A stretch of 64,000 nt of DNA from the NCBI RefSeq assembly GCF_024396695.1, contig NZ_CP094359.1, forward strand, positions 1,240,001 to 1,304,000. Reading direction: 5' to 3'. This stretch comes from Acidithiobacillus sp. YTS05. GTDB taxonomy: Bacteria; Pseudomonadota; Gammaproteobacteria; Acidithiobacillales; Acidithiobacillaceae. The notes below the pieces were generated by a model, which saw only the letters and a list, made by a program, of their open reading frames with translations, made no database searches and was not told where the DNA came from. How positions within the stretch are numbered: the first letter of the stretch is position 1; every line of letters starts with the position of its first letter. The position numbers were made by a program, and so were the translations under genes. Positions 42,358 to 51,209 of the stretch are shown here, piece after piece.

Positions 42358-43841
42358 TCCTTGGAGCCTGCGGCCAGGGTTGGAAGTTTCGTCACGTTTC
42401 GCGGGAGGCCGATCAACCCCAGGGCGTTGGCCAGATTGGCCAGCTGCGTATAGGCGGTGGTGATATCCTGCACGCGAGTCTGCTCGGCAGTGGTCAGAGT
42501 CGCCTGCGCAGAAAGCAGATTGAGCATGGTAGCCAACCCAACCCTGTACTGCGCGCGAATGGCCGCAAGGGATGCCTTGGCACTTTCCACGGCGATCTGT
42601 GAGGCACGCGCAGCTTCGCGAGCACCCAAGACGGTCTGATAATCCTGCCCCACGGTCAAGGCGATGCTTTGCGCCTCCTGACTCAGGCTTGCCTGCGCGC
42701 TCCGCTCCTGTCGTTGCGCCTCCTGAATCGCGTAACTCTGCTGAAAGCCGGTAAAGAGTGGTACCTTGAGGGTAAAGCCGAGCGCCCAGTTTTCCGAGGG
42801 CTGCAAATTGTTTTGGAAGCGCTTACCGGCGCTCATCGAAAATGCCAGACTCGGCAGACCTTGCGCCGCATCCTCCCGCACCGTGGCACGGGCTGCCAGA
42901 ATTCGGGCTGCAGCCTCTTGTACCAGTGGATTATTGTGCACCGCGCGATGCACAAGCTGCGCCATGCTGGGGGTGATGCTCGGAGGTAATTGATCGACAT
43001 CGAGCGGAGCCACCGGGATGGAATTATTGGGCGGTAACCCGCAACTCGCCGCCAAAGCCGATTGATCGGAGCGCAGCGTCGCCCGCGCCGAAAGCAGTTG
43101 CGCAACCGCTTGAGCCAGCGCTGATTTCGCTTGCAGCACGTCCGCAATGGTCGCCATACCCGACTTCTGTTTGAGTTGAGCGGCATCGAGATTGGCGCGA
43201 TCTTCCCGAACGGTCTGTGTATAGGATTGCACCAGCGCCTTTTGGCCGATGAACTGGTAATAGTCCTGCGTTACCGTCAATGCAACCTGACTCAATGCCT
43301 GATTGTTTTCAAAGCCGTTGAGGTAGAGCTGCGCCAGAGCATTGTCGCGTTGCGCCGCGCGCAGCCCAAATTCATACAATACCCAGGTCAGGCTGAGACT
43401 CTCCGAACTACTGTTCAGAACTGGAATAGCAAAACCGGCCGTGGTATTGCTTTGTGAACGTATGCCATTGGCAGATAGCGATAAGCTGGGCAGGAAGGCG
43501 GCGTCTGCTGCACCTACTCCTGCAGCCGAAGCCCGTAGATTTTCCCAGGCGACCCGCGTCTGTGGATTGTGTGCCAAAGCGTAAGCGGTGAGGGCTGCCA
43601 GGCTTTGCGGTTTCCTGATGGGTTTTGCAGCTGGCAGCCTTGCTTGCGGCAGACTGCTCGGTGCGCCTGTCCATGTCTTGCCCAGGGGCACGCTGTACCC
43701 CTGCGTATCGAAAGGGTCCTGCCAGAGCAGATCAAGCGGGGCGGAGAGGGCAGTCGCAGGACCACCGACGGCCACGATCGAACAGACGATCTGCAGGGCG
43801 CAAAAGCGCAGCGATAATGCCTTGCGGGGGTTGTTTTTCAC
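42354..43841 (-). CDS. TolC/NodT-type outer membrane factor
   Basis: Outer membrane channel of about 495 residues. Signal peptide (ALSLRFCALQIVCSIVAVGGPATALSA), then two OEP repeats: LAALTAYALAHNPQTRVAWENLRASAAGVGAADAAFLPSLSL and VHRAVHNNPLVQEAAARILAARATVREDAAQGLPSLAFSMS. About 55 residues precede the first repeat, longer than in E. coli TolC. I chose the GTG at 43841 because it begins VKNNPRKAL with AAGG upstream; TTG at 43874 is the alternative. First gene of the second tripartite pump operon, 57 bases after the aminotransferase gene. Confidence 0.87.
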   Translation of the reverse strand: MKNNPRKALSLRFCALQIVCSIVAVGGPATALSAPLDLLWQDPFDTQGYSVPLGKTWTGAPSSLPQARLPAAKPIRKPQSLAALTAYALAHNPQTRVAWENLRASAAGVGAADAAFLPSLSLSANGIRSQSNTTAGFAIPVLNSSSESLSLTWVLYEFGLRAAQRDNALAQLYLNGFENNQALSQVALTVTQDYYQFIGQKALVQSYTQTVREDRANLDAAQLKQKSGMATIADVLQAKSALAQAVAQLLSARATLRSDQSALAASCGLPPNNSIPVAPLDVDQLPPSITPSMAQLVHRAVHNNPLVQEAAARILAARATVREDAAQGLPSLAFSMSAGKRFQNNLQPSENWALGFTLKVPLFTGFQQSYAIQEAQRQERSAQASLSQEAQSIALTVGQDYQTVLGAREAARASQIAVESAKASLAAIRAQYRVGLATMLNLLSAQATLTTAEQTRVQDITTAYTQLANLANALGLIGLPRNVTKLPTLAAGSKE

Positions 43842-43898
43842 CGACCGGATACCTTGCGCGATGAGTTGCGCCAAGGTAGCACTTAGGATCGGAGGCGT

Positions 43899-45086
43899 CT
43901 ATGCAGGCGCGGTAATATACCCGCCGATGCGGTCCAGAGCCAGGCGCAGATTTTCGTCACTGGTGGCAAAGGAGAGCCGCAGATGGCCGGGGCTACCAAA
44001 GGCGCTGCCGGGAACCACGGCAACTCCAGCCTCCAAAAGCTGCTCGGCTAACTGCAGATCGGAATCGATGCCCCGGCTCTGCATCACTCCCTGCACGTTG
44101 GGAAAGCTATAAAACGTACCAGAGGATGGCAAAACAGCAACGCCGGGGAGGGTACGCAACCGGTCATACACATACTGATGGCGTCGCGCGAAGGCCTGTA
44201 GCATGGGGGTAAGAAGGGTATCGCCACTCTCCAGGGCCGACTGGGCCGCTGCCTGGGCAATGGAACACGGATTGGAGGTGCTCTGCGACTGCACGGTTTC
44301 CATGGCAGCGATCAGCGCCGAGGGTCCAGCACAATAGCCAATGCGCCAGCCGGTCATGGCGTAGGCCTTGGAAACGCCATTCATGATGATACAACGCGGA
44401 AGCAGGTCGGGGCAGGCATTCGCGATGTTCACGAATGGCGCATCACCGAAGAGGATCTTTTCGTACATGTCGTCGCTGGCGATGAGAACCTCTGGATGGG
44501 CCCGCAGAACCTCTCCAAGGGCGGCCAATTCCGCTCTGCTGTACGCCATCCCCGAGGGATTGGACGGACTGTTGAGCACCAACAGACGTGTGCGCGGGGT
44601 GATTGCTGCAGCCAGTTGCTCCGCAGAAATCTTGAACTGCACGTCGATATCCGTATCCAGTATCACCGGACGCGCTTCGGCCAGCAGGACCATATCGGGA
44701 TACGATACCCAATAGGGTGCCGGGATGATCACCTCATCTCCGGGGTTGAGCAGGGCCTGACAGAGATTGAAAAAACTTTGCTTGCCGCCGACGGAAACCA
44801 GGATCTGGCTGGCACGAAATTCCAGCCCATTATCCCGAGCGAATTTGGCCGCAACTACTGCCTTCAGCTCGGGGGTGCCACCGACCGCCGTATACTTGGT
44901 GAAGCCACGATCCAGTGCCGCCTTCGCGGCGTCTTTGATGGGTCCTGGCGTATCAAAGTCCGGCTCACCAGCGCCCAGACTGACAATGTCTTTTCCCTGC
45001 CGCTTCAGTTCTGCGGCGCGGGCGGTAACCGCCAGGGTAGGGGAGGGGCGAACCGTCGAAACGCGGCTGGAAAGGCGAATATCCAC
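43899..45086 (-). CDS. Class I aspartate-type aminotransferase
   Basis: PLP-dependent enzyme of 395 residues of the AspB/AspC-beta type (transfer of the amino group between aspartate or prephenate and 2-oxoacids). Signatures: LGAGEPDFDTPGPIKDAA, GGKQSFFNLCQALLNPGDEVIIPAPYWVSYPDMV, NSPSNPSGMAYSRAEL, SDDMYEKILFG and the PLP lysine in GVSKAYAMTGWRIGY (Lys240). The GTG at 45086 has GAGGA upstream and gives the conserved VDIRLSSRVSTVRPSPTLAV start. Confidence 0.92.
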   Translation of the reverse strand: MDIRLSSRVSTVRPSPTLAVTARAAELKRQGKDIVSLGAGEPDFDTPGPIKDAAKAALDRGFTKYTAVGGTPELKAVVAAKFARDNGLEFRASQILVSVGGKQSFFNLCQALLNPGDEVIIPAPYWVSYPDMVLLAEARPVILDTDIDVQFKISAEQLAAAITPRTRLLVLNSPSNPSGMAYSRAELAALGEVLRAHPEVLIASDDMYEKILFGDAPFVNIANACPDLLPRCIIMNGVSKAYAMTGWRIGYCAGPSALIAAMETVQSQSTSNPCSIAQAAAQSALESGDTLLTPMLQAFARRHQYVYDRLRTLPGVAVLPSSGTFYSFPNVQGVMQSRGIDSDLQLAEQLLEAGVAVVPGSAFGSPGHLRLSFATSDENLRLALDRIGGYITAPA

Positions 45087-45155
45087 TGCACAGTCCTCAA
45101 GGGAAGCGTAGAAAAGGGCCAAATTGTAAGCCGTGGCTGGGGAAAAGCAACCGCA

Positions 45156-45713
45156 TCAGCTAGTGGCTTGCTTGTGCAAGATGCTGGCAATTCGCCGCAG
45201 GCGCTCCAGAGGATCCTGCAGCAGCAGCAGTTGTTGTTTTTCCGCTGCCCGGACTGGAAGCGCCTGAGCGAGAATCATGCCTGCACGACTGGCATCCAGA
45301 TTCTGCGCCGCTGGGTCTTCGGTGATCTGCTGCAGGATGGGTCTCAGCCAGTCATGCTCGAAGGCGAGGGGAAGCGTGGGCTCCTCCGGCCACAGGTGGA
45401 CGCGTCCAATCGTGATATCATTGGCCTGCTCCCACTCCTGCACGGTGAAGCGCTGCATGCCCTCGATTTCCAGAAGCAAAAGGCCATTTTCACTGTTCCA
45501 GTCGATGATCTTCGCCAGGGTACCTACCGGCACCGGCGCCGACTCTGCCTCGGCCAGGCAGATGCCAAAAGGTTTGCCGCTGCGCATGGCGCGACTCACC
45601 ATGTCCAGGTAGCGCGGCTCGAAGATCCGCAGACCCATTCGGGCATTGGGAAAAAGCACCGAACTGAGTAAAAATAGGTCAATCCATTCCTGCGCATCTT
45701 GCTGCGCCGTCAT
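45156..45713 (-). CDS. Lon N-terminal (LON substrate-binding) domain protein
   Basis: Stand-alone LON domain protein of 185 residues: FLLSSVLFPNARMGLRIFEPRYLDMVSRAMRSGKPFGICLAE, VGTLAKIIDWN and the helical end LLLLQDPLERLRRIASIL. It lacks the AAA+ and protease parts. Function is unknown; it may bind misfolded or nascent proteins. The ATG at 45713 has AGGGG 9 bases upstream; ATG at 45737 is the alternative but overlaps the divergent hemW start. Confidence 0.8.
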   Translation of the reverse strand: MTAQQDAQEWIDLFLLSSVLFPNARMGLRIFEPRYLDMVSRAMRSGKPFGICLAEAESAPVPVGTLAKIIDWNSENGLLLLEIEGMQRFTVQEWEQANDITIGRVHLWPEEPTLPLAFEHDWLRPILQQITEDPAAQNLDASRAGMILAQALPVRAAEKQQLLLLQDPLERLRRIASILHKQATS

Positions 45714-45735
45714 CGTCTGCCCCTGTGAAGCCATC

Positions 45736-46932
45736 ATGCCTGAACTTAGTGTAGCTCCCCTTTCCTTGTATGTGCATCTTCCCTGGTGCAAAGCCAAATG
45801 CCCATACTGTGATTTCAACTCCTACGCTGCGGCAGAGTTTCCCGCGGAGCGGTATGTCGATGCCCTGATCGTCGATCTGGAGCGCGAACTCCCGCGCGTT
45901 TGGGGACGCCAAGTGCACACTATCTTTTTTGGCGGCGGCACGCCAAGCCTCTTTCCCGCCGTATCTCTGGATCGTCTGCTCTGCGCCATTCGCGCTCGCC
46001 TGCGTTTGGCGCCGCAGGTGGAAATCAGTCTGGAAGCCAACCCCGGCGCCGTGGATGCAGCCGCATTTCAGGGATTTCGCGATGCGGGAATCAATCGCTT
46101 GTCGCTTGGCGTGCAATCCTTTGATGATCGTTTTTTGCAAGCCTTGGGCCGGATACACGACGCCCGTGCCGCGCATCTAGCCATCGAGGCGCTACAAAAC
46201 GCCGGCTTCGACAATTGGAATCTGGATCTGATTTTTGCCTTGCCGGCTCAGGATCTTGTCGCCGCGCAGCGAGACCTGCGCGCTGCGCTGGCCCATCAGC
46301 CTCCCCATCTGTCCCTCTACCAACTGACCCTGGAGCCAGGTACCCCATTCGCCACGCAAATTCCCGCGCAGTTGCCCGACCCGGACTCGGCTGCCGAAAT
46401 GGAGGAAGTGCTACGCAGCGAACTGGCCGCCGCCGGATTGCAGCGCTACGAGGTATCGGCGCACGCACGCTCTGGCCGACAGTGCCGGCACAATCGAAAT
46501 TACTGGTTGTATGGTGATTATCTGGGCATTGGCGCGGGCGCACACGAAAAGATCACCTTGCCGGGGCAGGGCATCTGGCGTAGCCGCAAGGCGCCACGTC
46601 CAGAGAGTTATATGGCCGCAGCGCTGCGAGGGGAAGGGCAATTGGCCGAGGAACATTGGGTGCCAACGGAGGAGAGACCCTTCGAATTTTTTCTCAACGC
46701 CTTGCGTTTATTGGAGGGATTTGACGAAGAGTTGTTCGAGGAGCGAACGGGAATCAGCTTCCTGTTGGTAGAGGCACGTCTGCGCCAAGCTCAGCGGGAT
46801 GGATTGATGCGGCGGGAAGGGCGCCACTGGCGCCCCACGCCTCTGGGATTGAACTGGCTCAATCAACTCTGTCGCCAGTTTCTGCCCAAGGCGCGCACAA
46901 TTCAGTCGCGCCCCATTGTCTCGGCTTCATGA
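45736..46932 (+). CDS. hemW: Radical SAM heme chaperone HemW
   Basis: HemN-like radical SAM protein of 398 residues that binds heme and inserts it into respiratory enzymes. The cluster motif is CKAKCPYC (Cys18, Cys22, Cys25), followed by IFFGGGTPSLF, EISLEANPGAVD, GVQSFDDRFLQALGRIHDA and NWNLDLIFALPAQ. The HemN-specific N-terminal extension and extra cysteine are missing, so HemW is preferred over coproporphyrinogen oxidase. It is divergent from the LON-domain gene with overlapping 5' ends, and its 3' end overlaps the convergent ferritin gene by 31 bases. Confidence 0.9.
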   Translation: MPELSVAPLSLYVHLPWCKAKCPYCDFNSYAAAEFPAERYVDALIVDLERELPRVWGRQVHTIFFGGGTPSLFPAVSLDRLLCAIRARLRLAPQVEISLEANPGAVDAAAFQGFRDAGINRLSLGVQSFDDRFLQALGRIHDARAAHLAIEALQNAGFDNWNLDLIFALPAQDLVAAQRDLRAALAHQPPHLSLYQLTLEPGTPFATQIPAQLPDPDSAAEMEEVLRSELAAAGLQRYEVSAHARSGRQCRHNRNYWLYGDYLGIGAGAHEKITLPGQGIWRSRKAPRPESYMAAALRGEGQLAEEHWVPTEERPFEFFLNALRLLEGFDEELFEERTGISFLLVEARLRQAQRDGLMRREGRHWRPTPLGLNWLNQLCRQFLPKARTIQSRPIVSAS

Positions 46933-47213
46933 CCCGTAATGGAGCCTTCGGTAAAGAGGTACTCGCGCAGCTCCTTGTCGAGGCGCGGCAGCTTACGCCG
47001 CAGCCATTCCAGCACCATGGCCGCATGCTCGATTTCCTCGTCGCGGTTATGGGCTAATACGGCTTTGAGTGCGGGGTCTTGGCAGGCATCGGCGCGCTGT
47101 TGGTACCAGTCGACGGCCTCGAACTCTTCCATCAGGGAGCTGATGGCGCGGTGGATATCCAGGGTATCCGGGCTCAATTTTTCCAGGGGTTCATGCAGGC
47201 TTTCGTGGGCCAT
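46902..47213 (-). CDS. EncFtn-type ferritin-like protein without encapsulin tag
   Basis: Protein of 103 residues that closely follows the encapsulated-ferritin (EncFtn) family: SLHEPLEKL, HRAISSLMEEFEAVDWYQQRADAC, LAHNRDEEIEHAAMVLEWLRRKLP and REYLFTEGSITGHE. The ferroxidase residues (Glu in EEFEAVDWY; Glu and His in NRDEEIEHAAM) are present. Family members assemble as a ring of dimers and oxidise Fe(II) in an encapsulin shell. Here the chain ends about 12 residues after TEGSI, with no LTVGSLKG-like targeting peptide, and no encapsulin gene is near. GGAG precedes the ATG. Confidence 0.88.
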   Translation of the reverse strand: MAHESLHEPLEKLSPDTLDIHRAISSLMEEFEAVDWYQQRADACQDPALKAVLAHNRDEEIEHAAMVLEWLRRKLPRLDKELREYLFTEGSITGHEAETMGRD

Positions 47214-47239
47214 GGCTTGTCTCCGTTCGGTGTCTGTGA

Positions 47240-48007
47240 ATGCCTCCTAAGCATAGCCGCGGGCAACGCCCAAGACCAGGGCGGCGCTTTGGCTTGGCGC
47301 GGATTCTGTCCAAGCGTGGGCTCTGTTCCCGTACCACGGCGGCAGAATGGGTGCGCGCGGGACGGGTGAGCGTGGCTGGAGAAATCATTACCGATCCTGA
47401 GCAGGGTTTTCTTTTGCATCAAGCTGCGATCACAGTCGACGGAGCCTTGGTAGCGGCGCCAGAGCGCCGCGTCCTCCTCCTGCATAAACCCCACGGCTAT
47501 CTCGTAACCCGAAGCGACACGCAGGGACGCCGGACGATCTACGAACTTATCCCCGGAGACGGCTGGTTAGCTCCTGTAGGGCGTCTGGATCAGGCGAGTA
47601 GCGGCGTGCTACTGCTTACCAATGACCCCGCCTGGGCACAGACCCTGCTCGATCCGGAAAGCCATCTTCCCAAGCGCTATCATGTGCAGATCCGTCCTCC
47701 TCTTGCCGCAGAGCAGATCGCGACCCTCGCAGCGGGTCCGCAGATCGAAGGTGTGCAATACCGTCCCATGGACATCCGCGAAATCCGCTGTGGGGGAAAG
47801 ACTCAGTGGCTCGAATTCATGCTGATCGAAGGTCGTAACCGGCAGATTCGCCGCCTGCTAGACAACCAGGGCCGCATAGTGCTGCGATTGATTCGAATTG
47901 CCATCGGCACACTGGAGCTCGGCACCCTGCGCCCGGGTGAGTGGCGAGAGCTTTCTGCGCAAGAGATCCGTGGTCTGATGGAAAAAGCGTCCGCCAGGGT
48001 GGATTGA
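47240..48007 (+). CDS. RsuA/RluB-family pseudouridine synthase
   Basis: Converts uridine to pseudouridine in ribosomal RNA. The 255-residue protein has an N-terminal S4 RNA-binding domain (FGLARILSKRGLCSRTTAAEWVRAGRVSVAG), then VLLLHKPHGYLVT, the catalytic loop PVGRLDQASSGVLLLTND with Asp117, and LIEGRNRQIRRLLDNQG. The lysine-rich tail of RluB is missing, so it could act as RluB, RluE or RsuA. It ends 37 bases before tRNA-Arg. Confidence 0.88.
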   Translation: MPPKHSRGQRPRPGRRFGLARILSKRGLCSRTTAAEWVRAGRVSVAGEIITDPEQGFLLHQAAITVDGALVAAPERRVLLLHKPHGYLVTRSDTQGRRTIYELIPGDGWLAPVGRLDQASSGVLLLTNDPAWAQTLLDPESHLPKRYHVQIRPPLAAEQIATLAAGPQIEGVQYRPMDIREIRCGGKTQWLEFMLIEGRNRQIRRLLDNQGRIVLRLIRIAIGTLELGTLRPGEWRELSAQEIRGLMEKASARVD

Positions 48008-48044
48008 CTCGCCGCCGCATGATCGGTATTCTTCGTCCCTCGCA

Positions 48045-48121
48045 GCGCTCGTAGCTCAGCCGGATAGAGCAACTGACTACGAATCAGTAGGTCGGGAGTT
48101 CGAATCTCTCCGAGCGCGCCA
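48045..48121 (+). tRNA. tRNA-Arg(ACG)
   Basis: Cloverleaf with acceptor GCGCTCG / CGAGCGC, D-stem GCTC...GAGC, anticodon stem-loop CTGACTACGAATCAG with anticodon ACG, T-loop GTTCGAATC and encoded CCA end. ACG is read as ICG after deamination and serves CGU/CGC/CGA. Many integrative elements enter at tRNA 3' ends, and accessory DNA follows here. Confidence 0.97.
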
Positions 48122-48130
48122 AATAAAACA

Positions 48131-48166
48131 GGCGCTTAGGTCAGTCTCCTAAGTGCCATATTTTTT
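48131..48166 (+). terminator. Rho-independent terminator after tRNA-Arg
   Basis: GGCGCTTAGG and CCTAAGTGCC form a 10-bp stem with one G-T mismatch pair and a 7-base loop, followed by ATATTTTTTT. It lies 10 bases after the tRNA. Confidence 0.88.
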
Positions 48167-48448
48167 TCGTGTAAGCACTATGTAAGTACCAGCGAGAAAG
48201 CCGGCATCAGATCGGAAGGCGCTGGCGATTACCTCCTGCGCCCAGATCAGGCTGGCCAAGGAATGCGATCTGGCGCAGTAGCGGGGGAGGTGGCGTGGAA
48301 CGGATGGAACAGGAAAAAATATCAGTGCTGGAGACTCAAACACTGATTTACCGACCTCCGAAGACCTCGGCATTCCCTGTTATGATCACCAGATGCCCAA
48401 CGGCCAGGAATGGGGTAGCGACTACCTCGTGCAGGCAGTCGTCGGTCA
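48167..48448. other. Gene-free stretch after tRNA-Arg
   Basis: About 280 bases with no convincing gene on either strand. Short frames lack ribosome sites and known motifs. I looked for a second copy of the tRNA 3' end (an att repeat) in the window and did not see one. Confidence 0.4.
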
Positions 48449-49264
48449 TCAGTAGTGGTACGCCAGGCCGACCATGCCGCGCACCTCGTTGATCGTAGCA
48501 GCGGCGGCGAGCTGATAGGGCGCATAGCTGTAGGTGGCGTGGTAGCGGTCATAGTTCACGCCCGCGAAGGCGCTGAAATCATCCGAGAACGCATAGACGC
48601 CCTTTGCGCCCAACTGGAAGATGCCGGATGCAGGAGGGTTTTCAGCGCCATAGGAGTTGCCTTGGTAGGTTGCGGTTGCTGTCGAGCTGAGGCCTGCCAA
48701 ATATCCAGCATGTGCTGAAACGTCGAATGGGCCTCCGGTATTGGTTGCCACTTCAACGCCTCCGCCCAACCCGTTATTGCCATACTTGACGGTTCCGAGT
48801 CCATCGTAGCCAATGTAGAAATCCGCGTACTGGTAGGCGATGTAGGGACCAACCGCAATCGTGGGCGAGACTTGGAAGAGCTTGCCTGCGCGGGCGTTAA
48901 ACTGGAGCGAGTGCCCGTAGGTTTTGGCGTGGTAGCTGGCCGAGGCGTTCCCCAAAACGGATACCACGGAGCCGCTGCCGCCGGACAGAGGCGCACCGAA
49001 GCCGTAATTAAAGCCTAGATGCACGAACCAGAGCTGTCCATTGATGCCGTTGGCGAAAACGCCCATGCCTCCCACCGTCTGGCTGCCAGAAGCAGAAGCG
49101 GACGCGCCTGGAATAGATGCGGACACGGATGATGGCGTGCTGACAAACTGACCGTACAGACCCAGCAGGTTCTCGGTCTGCCCAAAAGAGCCAACCATGT
49201 CATCTGCCATGGAGATTGAAGGGATCGCGGCCAAGGCTGCGACGGTTAAAACGATTTTCTTCAT
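48449..49264 (-). CDS. Predicted outer membrane beta-barrel protein
   Basis: Protein of 271 residues with a signal peptide (KKIVLTVAALAAIPSISMA), alternating Gly/aromatic strands (GINGQLWFVHLGFNYGFG, YGHSLQFNARAG, VGPYIAYQYADFYIGYDG, SDDFSAFAGVNYDRYHATYSY) and a C-terminal aromatic end (GLAYHY), typical for barrel insertion by BAM. A Ser/Ala-rich stretch near residue 50 (SASIPGASASASGSQ) may be an extracellular loop. No known porin or receptor family was recognised. AAGGAG precedes the ATG. Confidence 0.75.
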   Translation of the reverse strand: MKKIVLTVAALAAIPSISMADDMVGSFGQTENLLGLYGQFVSTPSSVSASIPGASASASGSQTVGGMGVFANGINGQLWFVHLGFNYGFGAPLSGGSGSVVSVLGNASASYHAKTYGHSLQFNARAGKLFQVSPTIAVGPYIAYQYADFYIGYDGLGTVKYGNNGLGGGVEVATNTGGPFDVSAHAGYLAGLSSTATATYQGNSYGAENPPASGIFQLGAKGVYAFSDDFSAFAGVNYDRYHATYSYAPYQLAAAATINEVRGMVGLAYHY

Positions 49265-49328
49265 ACGAGACTGCTCCTTGAGGGTGGCAAGGTGTTTTTA
49301 GGCGAAATCATGAGGGGTGCAAGCTAGG

Positions 49329-49676
49329 TCATCGCAGCTCGTTGAGGTTGGGCATATTGCCGTCCTCAATCGCTGCTTTCTTCACAGCCTCGCACGCAGT
49401 CAGGGAATTAAAGTAATTCATGTTCCCATGACTCATCCGCAGGACTACCAAGAGACGCCCGTCACCTAAATGGGTGACTCGCACCCCCTTATACCCGAGA
49501 AGGATTTGCGCTTCCGGCGTCGATCGCATGAAGTCGCGCAACGCCAAAGGGCTTCGAAATTCTGGAGCTTGCCTCCGGGCGGCTACGTTGGTGGCGCTCT
49601 CGCATCTCTGCGTGCCGAAGTCCAAGATCCACCATTGAGAAGCCCAAGCCGCAGGAGACATGAGCATCAGGCCCAA
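49329..49676 (-). CDS. Small secreted protein of unknown function
   Basis: About 115-120 residues, with mature part starting near SQWWILDFGTQRCESATNV and two cysteines (CESA, TACEA). The signal peptide is clear if the frame is read from further upstream (KKWTKLAVLGLMLMSPAAWA), but there the only candidate start is a non-standard ATA at 49706, two bases after GGGGGA; a TGA lies just before. The TTG at 49676 would give a very short leader (MGLMLMSPAAWA). The real start is therefore uncertain and the gene may have lost its ATG. It lies 64 bases upstream of the barrel gene on the same strand. Confidence 0.55.
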   Translation of the reverse strand: MGLMLMSPAAWASQWWILDFGTQRCESATNVAARRQAPEFRSPLALRDFMRSTPEAQILLGYKGVRVTHLGDGRLLVVLRMSHGNMNYFNSLTACEAVKKAAIEDGNMPNLNELR

Positions 49677-49816
49677 AACTGCCAGCTTCGTCCATTTCTT
49701 TGCTATTTCCCCCGATAACGTCGATGCTCAATGATGCTCAGTCATGACGCCGGAGATATATAGGCGCTCCACGTCGGATCGCAACGTGGGATAGTCTGGG
49801 TTCAATGGCACCAGCT

Positions 49817-49850
49817 CGAAAAAAGCCCTTGGAGTCTCAAAGAGCTTTTT
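49817..49850. terminator. Possible hairpin terminator
   Basis: AAAAAGC and GCTTTTT flank a short partly paired centre (CTT/AAG). Both strands have a T-run beside the stem, so it could work in either direction. The stem is weak in G+C. Confidence 0.35.
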
Positions 49851-49861
49851 GCCCAGCCGGG

Positions 49862-50018
49862 CGCGCACGTGAGGGAATGCGGCAGATCAGTCTTCCCGCC
49901 TGAAAGACTGATACCAGCTGCACACGTGCGCGGTTGCTATTTCCGCTCGGTCATAGCGTGTGAATGATTTCACGTGGTACAGACCTTGCACTATAAGCGC
50001 ATAGATCGTGCCACGTGA
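49862..50018. repeat. Nested palindromes with four CACGTG sites
   Basis: Outer arms CGCGCACGTG (49862-49871) and CACGTGCGCG (49923-49932) enclose inner arms ATCAGTCTT (49886-49894) and AAGACTGAT (49904-49912). A second pair, TCACGTGG (49970-49977) and CCACGTGA (50011-50018), follows. CACGTG occurs four times in about 150 bases. The region is between the integrase terminator and the small secreted protein. It may be a recombination, replication or regulator site of the accessory element. Confidence 0.6.
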
Positions 50019-50058
50019 ATTTTATTCATAAGCGACTCAGCCACCACGATGGCAGGGA

Positions 50059-50087
50059 CAAAAAAGCCCCAGACGAATGGCCTGGGG
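50059..50087 (-). terminator. Rho-independent terminator of the integrase gene
   Basis: Minus strand CCCCAG / CTGGGG stem with a 9-base loop, followed by CTTTTTTG. It lies about 100 bases after the integrase stop. Confidence 0.82.
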
Positions 50088-50189
50088 ATGGGGACAGCGG
50101 TTGCTGTGTGTGGATGCCGTTTCCTGCCCCAGATTTGCCCTCTGAGCGATTTTCGCGGCGCAGGCGGGGTTGTTGTATAGGCAGTCGCT

Positions 50190-51209
50190 TTACGCGCACG
50201 AGGAACAGAAAGCCCATGATGCACGCGCATGTACAACTGCCAAAAGTCCCTCCGGTGGATGTGAGACTCCATGATGCATGAAGCAAAAGTCAGGTTTTTT
50301 AGCACGCCGCCGCGCGGCTTCTGCGATCCGCGCCTTTCCTGCCTCGATCCGTGGTCCTGTAATCATGCCGCCATGATTCTTGCACCGATGGCCTTTCCCG
50401 ATGCCCTGGGCTTTGCATGGCGCTCCAGTTCTTGTCCTTGCACCGCAGCGAGCTTTTTCATTCTCATCGATGAATGGCCGATAGTCGTTCTGATCCCCAA
50501 TCGGCAGGCCCTCGCAGCGTGCCGCGTCACGTTCTTCGCGGATGGCTGCGTAGAACACCGACAGAGAGATGCCAAGGACGCGAGCCATGCTCCGGGGTGA
50601 GGACTTTCGAACTCCGTCGAACTCGACAATTTCTGCACCAGCACGGGCACCGGCGGCACGCAAGATGAAGTTCTCGATGGCCTGCATGGGTCGCCGTAGC
50701 CGCTCGACGCCGTACTGAATGTACACGGCGGTAATGTCGCCCGTCCGGTGGTTAGCCAGCGCTTTTAGCGCGTAATAGGGCACGTCCACTGCATCGGCCA
50801 CAGTGAGAAAAGTTCTCCGCAGATCATGGCGGCCAATGTCCAGGCCGGTCGCAGCGCATACCATTTGCGTTGCATACCGCATGTTGGTCGGTCGCCCACG
50901 CGGACCCGAGAACACAAAAGCATCATGGCGCGGTCGATAAGCTATCATGGTGGTCAACCATTCGCCCACCGGCAACGTGTGATCTGATCCGTTTTTGGTC
51001 GCTCGCACTGCCAGGATTCGGCCCTCAAGGTCTACGTCGCACCAGCGCAGGCGTAATGCTTCGTTAGCGCGAAGGCCGGTCAGCAACAGGCAGCGCAGAT
51101 AGTCCCTCGCGTGGTCTTGCAGTTCACCGGTGGCGCTCCACCATGCTGCAATTTGATGGGGTTCCAGATGTCCCTTGCGCCGTTCGAATCGATACATGCG
51201 TTTCCGCAA
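50190..51209 (-). pseudogene. Tyrosine recombinase/integrase, N-terminal domain deleted
   Basis: Catalytic domain with all key residues: Arg in TGLRANEALRLRW, Lys in ATKNGSDH, HDLRRTF (H-x-x-R), ANHRTGDITAVYIQY (His and nucleophile Tyr). A C-terminal extension of about 130 residues carries a Cys/His pattern CGARTRTGAPCKAQGIGKGHRCKNHGG, probably zinc-binding. The SAM-like N-terminal DNA-binding domain is missing: the frame keeps only DNPVGVLRKRM before a TAA at 51252-51254, exactly where the AT-rich tetH upstream DNA starts. A 339-residue product from the ATG at 51209 may still be made but is unlikely to recombine DNA normally. Confidence 0.78.

Noticed and set aside
44496..45671. 391-codon plus-strand frame opposite aminotransferase and LON-domain genes
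   Set aside because: It spans two well-identified genes and the gap between them on the other strand and has no recognisable domain.
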